Made by a program: the position numbers and the translations under genes. The notes beneath the pieces were generated by a model. It worked only from the letters and a program-made list of their open reading frames with translations, ran no database searches and was not told where the DNA came from. A stretch of DNA of 64,000 bases from Micropterix aruncella (Eukaryota > Arthropoda > Insecta > Lepidoptera > Micropterigidae), in assembly GCA_944548615.1 (NCBI GenBank), contig OX155961.1, positions 22,524,773 to 22,588,772 of the forward strand. The letters are read 5' to 3'. The stretch's first letter is position 1, and each line of letters begins with the position of its first letter. This document shows positions 22,536 to 35,006 of this stretch, piece by piece.

Positions 22536-22566
22536 GTAAATAATTATAAAATAAATCCAAATACAA
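19714..22566 (-). CDS. LINE ORF2 protein: reverse transcriptase, RNase H, zinc knuckle
   Basis: 950 codons, no internal stop. The first 13 or so residues come from flanking sequence; family-like residues begin at LSNAVIDAYEQNCPLK. Reverse transcriptase: SPGPDGIYPVLLQ, FIPKAGR, YRPISLTSFLLKSLERL, FLDIEGAFDTT and the catalytic YADD at 413-416. RNase H: WFTDGSG, VFQAEVLAIL, ICSDSRAALDAL, WIPGHQGIPGNEEAD, giving the D-E-D-D set. A C-terminal zinc knuckle has C891, C894, H903, C908. It would copy element RNA and remove the template strand. It lacks the apurinic-like endonuclease, so it could not start target-primed insertion on its own. The long open frame implies recent insertion. Confidence 0.9.
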   Translation of the reverse strand: MYLDLFYNYLLLLSNAVIDAYEQNCPLKQKNLSKKVPWWNPELTKLRLTLRRCFNRARNHNTNSQHLWEEYKNARNEYNKAIVKAKRRSWRDFCESVETASEASRLNKILSSNNRPQLGCLKRPEGGHTSDTKETLKLLMETHFPGFQESSHPIAAGENSKRLHKPREWALAAKIVNPKAVEWAVSSFDPYKSPGPDGIYPVLLQKGLSQLLGPLTKVLRASIALRYVPHAWSSARVTFIPKAGRNGHIFAKDYRPISLTSFLLKSLERLVDGYLKNNHLALQPLADAQYAYREGRSTDTALHHLVSTIETQLAAKGYALGVFLDIEGAFDTTSYATIKNAMHRRGIPETIIDWTLSMLSNRNLTVYQGDTSITGIPAKGCPQGGVISPLLWSIVVDELLIDLQNLGLSVYGYADDVAIVVRGNFLSILKELMDKALKTTQDWCQARGLSANPSKTKAMIFTRKYKPEPVECLKLWDKEIEYATVGKYLGVYLDPKLNWKHHLERKRTTFYASLWTCIRVMGKTWGFKPRVALWLYRAVLLPRLTYAAIVWWSRVKKLETVKMLKSLQDNYLRAATGVMKTTLTAGLEVALCCPPLDKLIIHSARLTAYRLKCLGEWKRGGHNHPELNLLHKSPFTLTQDRLRKKISVEKSYKILIPTREEWKNPQWLQSHNADAWFTDGSGTNGRFGAGVYGPKTNHRISIPLGQYATVFQAEVLAILECIKLQSRLEVKNRQILICSDSRAALDALAKATTESSVVWDCMQELNKLGKSNKITLIWIPGHQGIPGNEEADRLAKLGTLDCPVEPAVGVPFATGKKIIRDCLEQEPRASWKQSQGCRQAKAMMEQPLQKKTKALLDMSKKNLRTTIGLLTGHTTLRAHLFNLGLTESKDCRICGEEPEDSIHIVSRCPGLAAKRHSLLGRAFLEPSDLPNLKVSDLLSLVRSTGLLADN

Positions 22567-22598
22567 AATATTACGTCATTAAAATAAAAATATGACGT

Positions 22599-23618
22599 CA
22601 TGCTATTGGCCTTCAATGCCAGAATTGGGGACTTTTGCATGGGAAACAAAAGTCTCTAATGCTTTGGAAGATAATGCTCTATGACTGGACGCCAGAGATG
22701 CTGAAATTTTATTTGAATGCCTTTCAGCATACACTTCCAGATTCCAGTAACCTCGCTCGTTGGAGCTATGCCGAGGATAGTTCTTGTAGCCTTTGTAGCA
22801 ATACCCCTTGCACAGCTAGACATATTCTAGCTGGCTGCAAGGCGGCCTTAGATCAAGGACGGTACACTTACCGCCATGACAAAGTTCTCGCTGTTATTCG
22901 CGAGGTAATTAGCCTCTCAGTGGCTCGCGCCAATAAGGGTTTGACAGTATCCTCCAAACCCCCAATACAGTTTGTGCGGGATGGGATGGTTCTAAAGGAA
23001 AAAAACATTTAACTACAAAACCTTTCTCAATAATTGAGAAAGCTTCAGATTGGTTTCTGGAGGTTGAATCGGTCTCTAAGCAGTATAAATTCCCTGAAAG
23101 TCTCGGATGCACAGCCCTGCGTCCAGATATAACTCTTTACTCTCTATCTCGGAAGGTGGCTCTTATTGTAGAATTAACTGTTCCATGGGAATCAAATATC
23201 CCAAAAGACCACGAGAACAAATTAAATAAATACCATGATCTCGCAAATGCCGTAACCCGGAACGGCTTCACTGTTCACCTTCACGCGGTGGAAGTTGGCG
23301 CTCGTGGCCTGCCAGCTACATCTCTATTTTTACTCTTTAAAGATCTTGGCCTTTCCAGAAAAATATACAACTCTTTCCTAGAAAAATTATCTAAAATCGC
23401 GATTTGCGTATCTCAAATTCTATGGCTTCGAAGGGGGAGTGAATGGGTGGTAAGGTGGACGCTCACATGTGGCAAGACAGCTGTCCTAAACCTACCACAG
23501 CCGGTCGTTAGCCCGGAATCCACTGCTCACCCCCCAGAAGTGTAAAAAATAGTATTACGATGGGCCCGACTCCGGTCGGTGAATTCCATGACAGCTCCGT
23601 TTGTATTTATTTATATTT
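22599..23618 (+). pseudogene. R2-like (RLE-type) LINE, C-terminal part
   Basis: Open frame to 23012: LWKIMLYDWTPEMLKFYLNA, LPDSSNLARW, a knuckle CSLCSNTPCTARHILAGC and LDQGRYTYRHDKVL. After a shift in an A7 run (22999-23005) it continues with RPDITLYSLSRKVALIVELTVPWE, the PD...E core of a restriction-like endonuclease, to HPPEV and a stop at 23545. CCHC followed by a restriction-like endonuclease is the C-terminal order of R2/NeSL-type LINEs. The reverse transcriptase is missing. The ORF starts listed at 22635 and 23156 are not real starts. A second copy is at 45845-46408. Confidence 0.7.
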
Positions 23619-24461
23619 ATTATTACTCTTGTATACATATAGGTAATTTTTATTGTCAGAGATGTGAGGGTGTTAGAGTTATGTGTGTATAAATTGCGTT
23701 GCTATTTTTGAAATGTCATGAGGATACATTAAATTTCCGCTTTTCCTTTACGAATTGACCACTGAATTAGGCATTTTTTAGAACCCCCTGTGTCAGTCCT
23801 GAAATATCGAAGCGTTTTCCTAAAATAGTCATTAATTTTGTTTGTTTCTGTTGGAGCTTCAGTCCAACATACCCACAACAAAAAAGTAATTTCTACAGAA
23901 TCGAAACCGCAAACTCGCTCAAATCTACACGAGCCAGCTGCAGTTGATTTTCAACTAAATTCGGCATTTTCTTGCACAGTCAAGTAATGACTAATGTCAT
24001 TTCTTCTGATCGATACGAAATTAATACACATTTCTCACCCCACTCACAACTATTGCGTCACTGCTTACAATATAAAACGCAGTACATTTCAATCGATCAA
24101 TATCATTCCTGTTGGGCAGTTATCGCGCTACACATCTTCATCATTCCCTTGGTGGACAGTTACCGCGGCTACAAATCATTCCCTCAGCGGACAGTTATCG
24201 CGACTGCTCTTCATCATCAAGCAGTACCTGCGTTACCCGCGATACCGATCGTCAAGCCTCGCTCCTCGACTACACACTTCGGACACACTACCTACACAAC
24301 GGCGAAACATCAATCAAGGCGTTACGACCAGAGACCTTCTGATTAAATACTGTAACTTCAACATCCTCGACTTTCAATCACGGAGAAAACTTCCTGATGA
24401 GAACCACCCTTCGCTCACAATCAATTGGAGTCTAGTGAAGGGTGGGCCACTCTCACATTTC

Positions 24462-24678
24462 TGTTTGTTTCTGCTCTTTATTGGGACATTTCACAATGGG
24501 CGGGTTTATTGTCATACTACAATTTCTTACAACCATCACTACTATGAAGTGTTTATATGAATGTGTGCGTGTAAAATGTGTGTAAGTATGTGTCTTGTTA
24601 TTGCATTCGATCGACAGAATTCAAATGCAGTTCCGTTAATTATATCCCAACGGAAAATGGTAACCCAGCCGGGAATCC
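24462..24678 (-). repeat. tRNA-derived SINE, 5'-truncated
   Basis: On the minus strand it starts near a decayed B box (ATTCCCGGCTGGGTTACC) and shares TTGCATTCGATCGACAGAATT-like and GACACATACTTACAC blocks with the fuller copy at 44829-45110, ending in CAATAAAGAG and CAAAC repeats. Confidence 0.65.
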
Positions 24679-24687
24679 AAAACACTA

Positions 24688-25560
24688 AAAACTGTTTATT
24701 ATGCTTTATGTGAATCGCTTATTACTTACGTCATAATTGGATGGGGTGGATGTGGTAAAATCTTGCTAGAGCCATTGCAAGTTGCGCAGAAATTTATATT
24801 AAAAATTATTCTACGTAGACCATATCGCCATCCCACTAATGAACTTTATAAGGAAGCTAAAGCTCTTGATTGTAGGCAACTTTTTCTAAAAACTCCCCTC
24901 TTAAGGCTATTTTTGGACAGTAACTCAAATTTAGGAATAATTCAGAACCGGCGACCAACGAGACAAGTTTTAGAAAATAGCTTAATAATACCCAGAAGGA
25001 AAACATCATTTGGACAAAGACATTACTCTTTCACTGCGCCGAGATTTTACAATCTGATCAATATGGAAATAAAAATGAATTTGACATTTAGGGAATTAAA
25101 AATAAATTAAAGAAATGGTTATCGAATCATGACAGACTAACCATACATCAAATGTTAGAAATAATAGTATAATAAAACTTAGGTGCACAAATTATTAACA
25201 TATTTTTAAACATATATGTTAAGTATATTTTAACATTAAACTAACTACCAAAAATTATTTGACTTTGACAATGAAGTATACTTTTTAGACTAGGTATTTT
25301 TATATTAATAAATATTAATGACGGTTTCTTTCTTTTCTCACATATAACTTTATTAATTTTATTTAATCGAATTTTATATGATATTTATTGCCGATTAAAT
25401 AATGGAATTGCATTTTATTTATTATATTATCTTTTAATATTTTTATTATTATTATTATTTTTTAATTTTATTCTGAAGACCACATTTTAGGGCAATTTAG
25501 TGTCATTAGCTTTTTACTAAAACTTGTATATTTGTAAGCAACCAAGCAATCAAGCAAAGT
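24688..25560 (+). pseudogene. Jockey/CR1-like LINE 3' fragment
   Basis: Open from about 24688: TVYYALCESLITYVIIGWGG, EPLQVAQKFILKIILRRPYR, RHYSFTAPRFYNLI, ending at 25110. This is the C-terminal domain that follows the reverse transcriptase in Jockey/CR1-type ORF2. The 3' UTR continues, AT-rich, to roughly 25560. 5' truncated; no reverse transcriptase core remains. Confidence 0.7.
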
Positions 25561-25699
25561 TGATTGTAATATTGGAGTCCTGTCCACCCTAGAACGGGCT
25601 AGTCTCGGTTGGGTGACAGAAACAAACAAGCAAAAGGTTAAGGTTTTGCCATTCGGTTCCTGTTATTTTTATAAGCTAATCAATGTTTCATAGTAATTA

Positions 25700-26340
25700 A
25701 TTCTTAAATAAATAAATAAATAAATAATCGAACCCGGAACCGGCGGTTCCAATGGCGGGCTTATTGCTGGTTATACAATATCTTCCAGTCAACCGACGTT
25801 TTGTGATTGGAATACGTAGAGTATTATTCTGACTTAAACGAAGTGGGAGACCATGACTTGCTAACCCGGTAAAAGCCTCGTTGAGGTAGGAGGGAGAAGT
25901 AGGGCTGTGTAAGCCAGTGTATAATAGTGAAAGGACGTGCACATTTCTCCGGTCCCGTATCCCAAGCCATTTTAATTTTGATCGACACTCTAAAAACTGG
26001 CCATACTTCCGCTAAATATGTATTTTAGGCTAACTTTCTATAAATATAAAAAGTAATAATTTATATTACAACCATTACAATGGTGCAGGAATGACATTAA
26101 ATTAATCATACACGAGTTACTCAATTTAACAAAGATTATATAAAGTAACTTACTCCGAACGTTTCAATTAACAAAAACAAATACTATGACATGACAATTT
26201 ACGATAAAACAATTCACAATTAAAAAAATCTACAATAAATTAGCTTGGCATGTACGATGATGTTTTCACAATATATTAAAAAGTCGTTAGGCGCATACAT
26301 ATTGATGTTAAGCAGATACACCAAAAGTTAGAGGCGTAAG
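25700..26340. other. No gene recognised; short (AAAT)n at 25709-25731
   Basis: Apart from the tetranucleotide run followed by a CGAACCCGGAACCGG motif, which resembles a SINE boundary but has no second copy here, nothing is recognised. Confidence 0.45.
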
Positions 26341-26344
26341 TAAA

Positions 26345-26700
26345 GACGAGTCACCTGAAACTTGGCTGTATGTGGGAAGATCGATTGGAGGTAATCGGTT
26401 TTGCTCCTGGTGTCATGCCGATGTACGTCCTCGTGGGATATTCCGATGTACTTACTCGTGGGAATTCGCAACGAGCATCTTGAGCAAAAATCGCATATAC
26501 GGTCAATATTTCTAGTTTTTGGTAGTATTCACGACATGAATGCTGTGGACCAATAGCCACTATCGCATGTATGGCTCTTTTCTGGATAATGAATACACTG
26601 TTGATGTACATATATGCGCTCGAGCTTATCCAGATTGGTCTCGGTTACGTCCAGTTTGCGGCACCGGCATAGTCTAGCAACGGCAGTAGCAGACTTTGAG
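26345..26700 (-). pseudogene. LINE C-terminal fragment
   Basis: Minus-strand ORF 26611-26351 contains VFIIQKRAIHAIVAIGPQ, then SCREYYQKLEILTV, the box found in Jockey/CR1-type C-termini (compare KIFILQKRAIRAIYKLG in the intact LINE at 57310-59874). Upstream sequence to about 26700 gives LDKLERIY in another frame. Decayed. Confidence 0.6.
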
Positions 26701-26705
26701 CTACG

Positions 26706-26793
26706 GTTTGTTTCTACTCTTTATTGTATTTTTTTCCAATAGGCGTGTTTATTTTCATACGATAACCTCTTACAACCAACTCTCTGCTTAGTG
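26706..26793 (-). repeat. tRNA-derived SINE, 3' fragment
   Basis: Matches the 3' part of the SINE at 44829-45110: GTTTGTTTCTACTCTTTATTG and CTCTTACAACCAAC on the plus strand. Confidence 0.55.
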
Positions 26794-26799
26794 CTTAAA

Positions 26800-27165
26800 A
26801 GAAGAAGTCTCCGCAACCGTCGAAGGCTATGAAAGCCATTATACATTCTCTACTGGTTGCATGAGGGTTGCAAGTAGTATAAAATCGATCCGCATAAAAG
26901 CGGTAAATGTAGTTTATCGTATAAGTATATTTTTGCATACAACGGTTTCGCGTATTGTATAGATATTATCATGGGTAGTTTTTTTTACTCGCTGTGATCG
27001 CTTTGCTTTGAAGCGCGCGACGCTCTTCGAAAGTCTTAAATAATTTAATTATTTTTTCGACGATTTCAGTGGATTATTCCACTGAATATAAATATGTATA
27101 ATAATGAGCGAAACAACTGGTTTTGTAGACAAACGATTTCCAGCCAAGCTGTAAATTATTATTGT
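26800..27165. other. No gene recognised
   Basis: AT-rich sequence before the RTE fragment; no recognised motif. Confidence 0.45.
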
Positions 27166-27169
27166 TTTT

Positions 27170-28345
27170 GTTTTGAAATGTTAGTATTATGGCCGTATGG
27201 TGATTTACACGCTAAAATATGGGAATCGTTTGAAACACGAGGAATTGAAAAGAAATATATACAACTGATTAGAAACACGTACCAGAACATGACATCAAAA
27301 ATTCAACTAAAAGAGTAGGAGAACAATTCTCTATTAAACAGGGAGTCAGACAGGGAGATCCAATATCACCTAAAATTTTCTCAGCAGTTCTTGAATACGT
27401 ATTTAGACGTTTCGAATGGAGCAAATATGGAATAAACATAAACGGGATGCAATAAACCATTTAAGATTTGCAGACGATCTCATGTTGATTTCCGAAGATC
27501 CCAAAATCCTGCAAGAAGTGCTTGAATAGCTTTTGTATGAAGGTGATAAAGTTGGACTCTCAATAAACGCTACAAAAACCAAAGTAATGACACGTCATGA
27601 CAAAGTCCCTATCACAACCATCAATACTGAAATAGAATATGTTAATGATTATACATATCTTGGACAGATAATATAACCACAGGACCTCATGACAAAAGAA
27701 ATAAACAATAGAATACAACTAGCATGGAAAAGATATTGGACTCTTAATTTTTTTTTCAAAAACCCGCAGATACCACACATAGCCAAGAAAAAATATTTGA
27801 TTCATGTATTTTACCCGTCATGACATGGGTGTCAAACATGGAGACTACCAAAACAAAATATACGCAAACTTGAGACATGTCAACACAGTATGGAACAAAG
27901 CATGCTCAACGTCAAGTTAAAGGACAAAATAATACTAGAAAAATTACGGAAGCAAACTAAGTTTAATGATTTCACATAATGCATATGAAAACTGAAATGG
28001 AGGTGGGCAGGTCATATGGTTAGAAGCAACAAAGAAAAATGGGCTAAGGAGGTAACAGAATGGTGTCCGAGAGAACACAAAAGAAAAAAAGGGAGGCAGC
28101 GTGTTAGATGGGAATACGATATTCGAAAACCTGCAGGAGTTACTTGGATGAGAATGACCCATAATCGGAAAGTGTGGCAAGCTTAGGGAGGCCTTTGCCG
28201 ATCAGCAAGACAATCTTTAATACCAGTGTCAAGTAATATAGTTATGTAATTAGTTTTAATGCTGCTTGATTTTAATGTAATATTACACTCAAAAAATCAT
28301 GTTTTTTATAAGATTGTTAATAAAGGCTATTATTATTATTATTAT
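27170..28345 (+). pseudogene. RTE-clade LINE, reverse transcriptase to 3' end, many breaks
   Basis: Recognisable in changing frames: IWESFETRGIEKKYIQLIR, QFSIKQGVRQGDPISPK, HLRFADDLMLISEDPK (catalytic FADD at about 27467-27478), and near the end KWRWAGHMVRSNKEKWAKE, GRQRVRW and WMRMTHNRKVW. These are RTE/BovB-type landmarks. The tail is an AT-rich UTR ending (ATT)n near 28345. Stops and shifts occur throughout, so this copy is old. It belongs to the same broad clade as 11069-11579. Confidence 0.8.
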
Positions 28346-28769
28346 TATTGTGATTCTAAGGGTATATAATGAATGACAAATCAATCAAGTTATTTTATTT
28401 AACACATATTGAAGAACCCGGCTGTGGCCCAAAATTTCTTATTTTACGTGGCCCAAATTTAACATTAATCTATAAAGTATTTATTTTTTATATTATTAAA
28501 TTTATTTTATATTATATTATATTATAAAATTTATATTTTATAATGTGTTTTGTGAACTTTAAGAAACCTTTCGATAGAGTCCACACAACAAGATGGTAAA
28601 ATTCTCTAAAAAGTGGGAATTAATCACAAAGACTTGCGTATCATTACTAATTATTAATGGCTCCAAAGAGCGCAAATCAAGGTTGGCTATAACATTTCTA
28701 AAGAAGTGGAAATATGGCGCGAAGTAAACATGGTTGGATATCTTAGTCAAAGTATTCGCTGCTGCAGGA

Positions 28770-30640
28770 TTCTCAAGTAATTTGCTGTTTTTTTGCTGAT
28801 TACTTGAGAGATAGGCAGCAGTATGTGGAACTTAGCCTTTTTGATTCTAAGCTGTACCACACCTGCTCTGGCGTGAGTCAGGGATCAAACCTCGGACCTC
28901 TGCTGCTCAATCACTTTGTCAACGATCTGAGTGAAGTAATCCTGTCTGCACAATGTTTAATGTTCGCCGGCGATATTAAATTGTACATGCCTACTGGAAC
29001 TGCTGTGGCCTGCGAGCTTTTACAGCGCGATATTGATGCCGTTTGGTCTTGGAGCCAGAATAAAAATCTCTCGTTTAATATCCCTAAATGTTCAGTGATG
29101 ACATACACTAGATCGATCGCACCTCTAATGTATGATTACTCCATCGCTGGTGATGTGCTTACTAGAATTGCAAATGTGAAGGATCTAGGAGACCTCTTTG
29201 ATTCTCAGTTTACGTTTAACCCCTCAAGCCCCGATTGGCCGATATCGGCCACAAACTGATTCAGCGTGACTGGCCCGTTTTAATTTAATTTTAATTTAAT
29301 TTGTTTTATTTTATTATGTTTTATTATGTTAATATGTTTCATTTTAATTATGGGTACAGTGGGTTGGCAGTAATTAATGTTTTAGGTGAGACAGTGTTAT
29401 AACTCAATTTTTTTACTAATTTTTACTAAAATTTTTTGGGACATCAACTTGTCAATCGGCTGAGGGGCAGAGGCCTGAACGGTTAAGGAGCACATCAGTG
29501 ATTTATCTAAGTCCTCTTTTAAATTACTAGGTTTCGTTATTTGGAACCTAAAGCATTTCTCAATGTCCGGGTTATGCATACATTGCATAATTTAATTGTG
29601 AGAAGTAGATTGAAAAAGAATGCAGTTATATGGAATCCACACTAGAATCTTCATAGAATCCCATGCTTGAAAAAATCTAAAATGTTTTTTACGCTTTGTA
29701 TATTTCAAGCATCACGGTTATTATCCCTACTTATACCCTACTATTATTTTAATAGGCATGGTGGGCTATAATTCTCTTCAATTGCTTAAAGAAATGCTCA
29801 CCATGGCCTACGTTTTTAAGCTGATCCGGAGCAAAGTTGATAATTCTAGCATACTAGCGAAGGTTTGTCTCTTTGTTCCGAATAACTATAATCGAGCTCG
29901 GTCACATACTCTATTTGCGGAGCCGTCCTCGCGAACCAACTTAAGTCGATGGAGTCTTCTTACGCATGCCTCGCGACACATAAATGCGCTATGTTCGGCA
30001 TCGTCAGACCTGGACATTTTTACAGCAAGCCCACATCTCTTCAAGGTATGGGCATGGCACTACCTGTTTATGCTAGAATAAGATTGATTGTTTTTTATAT
30101 TTTTATGTATTCTATTACTTTTACTATTTTAATGCTCTACTTGCATATTTAGTGCCTATCTAAACCATGAGTATGTTCTTAAATTATTATATTTTTTATA
30201 TTTATGTTATTTACTGTACTATATTATATGATTATTATATTATAACATACTGTTGTATTATATCATATTATGTATAATAAATATTATTATCCAATCACTC
30301 ATACTTCTATTTTGCTCTATCCAAATAACCTTATTAACAACTTATTTAATTATTACTTTTCTTACCCTTATATTATTATTAGCTTTATTATATATTTTTT
30401 TCTACTATAAACGTGTTCATGTTATTTCTGTTAATTTGTAATGCAAGCGTTGCAAGCTATTCATAGGATATTAAATTTGTTCCGTTTGAATATGTTTTTA
30501 AAATACTAGTATCATATATTTACTATCTGTAAGTTTGCTATAAAAAAAAAAAGTAAAATAAACAAATTACATCTCATCGAATTGGTGTATACTGTAATGT
30601 ATATTTGTTGGTAAATAAAGAAATTATTAATTAATTATTA
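28770..30640 (+). pseudogene. Jockey-like LINE, decayed
   Basis: ORF 28804-29259: RQQYVELSLFDSKLYHTCSG, GSNLGPLLLNHFVNDL and MFAGDIKLY, where FADD has become FAGD (one catalytic Asp lost). Later pieces are RSRLKKNAVIWNPH (about 29600) and ORF 29758-30081, with LLKEMLTMAYVFKLIRSK and PNNYNRARSHTLF of the C-terminal domain. A 200-400 base non-homologous stretch around 29270-29590 interrupts the order. The 3' UTR is AT-rich, with AATAAAGAAATTATTAATTA near 30620. Confidence 0.7.
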
Positions 30641-30922
30641 TCACCCCTTCTTTTCAATCTTTATTCTGAGTCCCGACGACGGTAACGTTACACGTACGGA
30701 ACCTCGATACATACAAGCTCATCCACAATTACTATAATCGATGTCCAGTCGATTATTCTCAATCACCACATTAAGATAGAGCAGATGTTCCAGTTTACCC
30801 AGTTCACACTGGTCCTAGTTTACCGGTTAGCTCCTAGCTGCGATGATTTATAGCCTCTTGCTTGGAGTAACTTTTCATATCGACGGCCGCAAAACGGTCG
30901 TTTCTTAGCGCTTTGAGCTTTG

Positions 30923-31673
30923 CTCTTTTTTTTTTCTCTCTTTATTTGAAAAAACAACAGATTTACATCAGTCTTACGTACTAGAGATAATATTACATTA
31001 AGTTATTTGATATAAATCTAAAAACGTTTTCTACTTATTGATAATTTACCTATTTTGTTATACTATTATAATAACTTAAATATTTTATTTTAAATTCAGT
31101 TTGGTGTTTTTTTTTTTTAGTCCGTTATTTTTGCAGAGGCGAGTTGCTTGAATTGTATTTACTTAGAAGCATACCATCAAAGCAATTTACGATTTTCACA
31201 TATGAGTGCATTATACGTGGCACCGGCGAGAATAGAGAGCGTTTGGTTGAACAATGCGGCGGGCGGAAGACATCACAACGACGAGTTCTGTGGATCGACG
31301 GAACGTTCAGCGGGAAACAACTGAGCAGATCAGGGCAGTCGAGTTTATGGGTAGAGAGTGAATTAATGAGGAGAAGATCTGTAAGAGTACGTCTCGTCTT
31401 CATAGATTGACATTTTAAAAAGTGAGTTTGGGCGTTGTAATCGGCGAATTCTATTTCGTGAAAGAATTTAAAACGCACCCACCTCAGAACCGTTTTCTGA
31501 ACTCTTTCAATGTCTGAAACATATTGTTCGTAACATGGATTCCAAATCACACTGCCAAACTCTAGTCTACTCCGGACAAGCGATGTAAACAGGAGCATAA
31601 CAACGCGGAAATCCTTGAAAGGCTTCGTTACCCTCCATATGAATCCCAGCAACTGGTAACATTTGGGAGTCAT
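30923..31673 (-). pseudogene. 5'-truncated Jockey-like LINE
   Basis: Minus-strand ORF 31673-31125 (182 codons): LGFIWRVTKPFKDFRVV, LVRSRLEFGSVIWNPCYEQY, IERVQKTVLRWVRF, LDCPDLLSCFPLNVPS: the C-terminal domain of Jockey-clade ORF2. The T-run at 30923-30934 gives a poly-A tail on the minus strand. No reverse transcriptase remains. The family is the same or close to 28770-30640 and 38941-39937. Confidence 0.75.
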
Positions 31674-31979
31674 TAGCTCGATAAGCGTGCTCTTATAGCG
31701 TGGTGTCGGATGCGAAGGCCTCTCAGGGCCTTCTTTCTGTTAGCTTTCGCTTTTTCTGCAATGTTGATGTTGCGTGGTGGCGTATTTGTTTAGTTGATGT
31801 ATGGTGACATTTTACTGATGAACTTTGGTCTTCTTCTTCTTCTTTTCTTATGTGAAAGCCAAGAAAACCACCGATCTGAAAGCCAAGAAAAGCCCCCAAG
31901 CAGGCAGCCGAGAAGTGAGCCAAATGCGGCGCGGATATGCTCGTTACTTTTATATACATATATTGTATGTATGTCTAGG

Positions 31980-32620
31980 TAGCGAATGGTTTCGTGCAGC
32001 TTGAGCCGTAAGATTCAATTGGTTTTCGGATCGGCCAAACTCACGATTCAGCTCCTATTCAGAAGCCTCCTTGTGTGGAAGGCTACCTCTGGTAAGACTA
32101 TCGCGTCTCAGGCCTCACGGCTGGTGGATCGGTTTCTCCTAGTGGGATTGCCTCTCGTCGCTACTAGACGGTTTGCGCACCGTTCGGCGATGCCCCTCGG
32201 TTGTGCACTCTGACTAATTGGAGGATTCTGGAAACTATGGAAATATACTGTTTCCTAAGCAACGGGGGTGGCCCAGGTCTGCGATAAATTCTTATTGAAT
32301 TACCGCTGAAATACAACACGTAGAGGCCGCGAAAGCGACTTCAGTCCTGTAACCAGTCGGGAGGAAGGAGGTATCCTGATGGGTAATTCCAGACGAAGAT
32401 ATCCTTCCGAACTGGTAGACAGGGGGCGAGGCCGCCCGCTGGGTACCTTTCCCGGTGCCTCGCTGTAAGGCGTTGGCCTCTGTCGGGCATGTTGGCATAG
32501 CTGGACAGTAGATTTGTGTTGTCTTCAAGTAGTCCATGCTCATCCCACGGCTGTAATAACGATCACATATCGTTATACGAGCCTGGGGTGACGGGTTCGC
32601 CCGTTGTAGTTGACACCGCC
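31980..32620 (+). repeat. SINE-like family B copy
   Basis: Collinear with the 710-bp copy at 39954-40663 over its whole length: starts TAGCGAATGGTTTCGTGCAGC and ends GGGTGACGGGTTCGCCCGTTGTAGTTGACACC. Internal landmarks shared with family A include CGGTTTGCGCACCGT, ACTGTTTCCTA and the 3' hairpin. No convincing target duplication was found here. Confidence 0.75.
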
Positions 32621-33100
32621 TCACTGCATCCCTCTGATTTGTTGAAAAAAAAATAAACAATTATCATAACGACATCGGTAGGTATAACTAATTGTAAACA
32701 ATCGATTGTTGCAAAATATTGAAGACATCTGTTAATCAATATCTATCTACTCGTGGGATATATAAATCACCGATAAATTCACTCCCTCACTGTCTTGGCC
32801 ATTGATCGATTGTCAGTTGACGGACCTATATGTTGGCCCGTGACGTCTGTCGCTGGGCATATACCCTATGGCGGGGCTTCTCGTGAAACGAGAAATGGTA
32901 CTTCGCGTCTTTTTCGGAGAAATGTGGTTGTGCTGCGATATCCGCTAGTCCATCAGACTACGCAGATACGTGCAGCGTAACGAGATTACGGATGCGCTCG
33001 TGCGTCAAGATGTGGGCCATTTGGTACATGGGTCAGCCTTTGGGGTTTATTACGGAATTCCATAACATGGTCAAAATTGTGTAAGTCGAATTACATTACA
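32621..33100. other. No gene recognised
   Basis: A TATAAA at 32761 followed 28 bases later by TCACTG would fit an arthropod core promoter, but no coding region follows. ORF 32795-32980 has no recognised features. Confidence 0.4.
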
Positions 33101-33104
33101 TTTA

Positions 33105-34054
33105 CATCGTGTCCAATTGGCGGCTAAAAACCGCTCTTGGACATGTCAAAATATTTGTGTTTTAAGTATTAAGTGTCATTACTACTTTAATCTTTACTTA
33201 ACATACATATATTATTTTAAAAAAAAATTATAGTATCTAAGAAACTTTGTAACCTACTAAAAGTTATTCGTCGTAGAATCGTATTACAAAACAAATTAAA
33301 GGCTTATTTAATAAAATAGTCAATAATTCTAATGGCTACCTACTAAACACACAATAATTAAAATGGTCAGTTAAAAAGTTGAATAATCAAAGCAGAAGCC
33401 TAACAATTGAAATAGTCAATAAATCGAATATATACGTACAAAAAACTGTACATAGTAACATCCAAAGTAGTAAGTAAATTGTTAAATAATCAAACTAAAG
33501 CTAAATCTTACATTTAAATACTAAAAGTACATATATAATTATCATTCAAATTGGTACAATATTTGCAAAGTCATGGCCCTCGAATTCGGCCATATTATAG
33601 AAAGGGTGGCCTATCAGTATCTCCTTAATGTTTTTTAAAAATTGTTTGTCCCCCAGTTGTTTGATAGTGGTAGGAAGTAAATTGTAGAATTTAATGCTAA
33701 GGTATAAGTAGCTCTTCTGTACTTTTGCCAGTCTTGTTCGGGGCAAGCATAAAAGGGAATTACCGCGTGTATGGTGAGAGTGAATGTCCGCTCTAGTTGC
33801 GGTTTCTGTTAGGTGCTGTCTGGCATACATTAAACACTGGTATATGAAAGCCGAATACTGGTCATTATCTTTGCCTTACTGAAGTATGCTCTGCATGAGG
33901 TCCCGGGCGTTACCTGATACATACTGCGCAGTGCTCTTTTTTGCAATAGGAAGATTCTTTTACTGTTTGCGGCATTTCCCAAAAATAGTAGTTTATAATG
34001 TACATTGAGAAAAATATAACAATGTAATACACGGAAATATGCATGTTTCAACAA
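33105..34054 (-). pseudogene. LINE C-terminal domain and 3' UTR
   Basis: Two minus-strand pieces in different frames: 34054-33830 (RIFLLQKRALRSMYQVTPG, SCRAYFSKAKIMT) and 33830-33546 (HTRGNSLLCLPRTRLAK, LSIKFYNLLPTTIKQL, EILIGHPFYNMAEFEGHD). This is the Jockey/CR1-type C-terminus. The 3' UTR runs to about 33110 and ends GACATGTCCAAGAGCGG. A plus-strand relative with the same UTR end is at 40855-42150. Confidence 0.75.
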
Positions 34055-34444
<390 letters not shown>

Positions 34445-34476
34445 TTTGATAGTTTTGTGTATATATTCTTTTTAGA

Positions 34477-35006
<530 letters not shown>

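Noticed and set aside
31723..31982. Possible gene with Lys/Arg-rich C-terminus on the minus strand
   Set aside because: No splice context or homology, and it abuts a LINE break.
32757..32980. TATA box plus initiator driving ORF 32795-32980
   Set aside because: Spacing fits, but the ORF has no recognised features and single motif pairs are common in AT-rich DNA.
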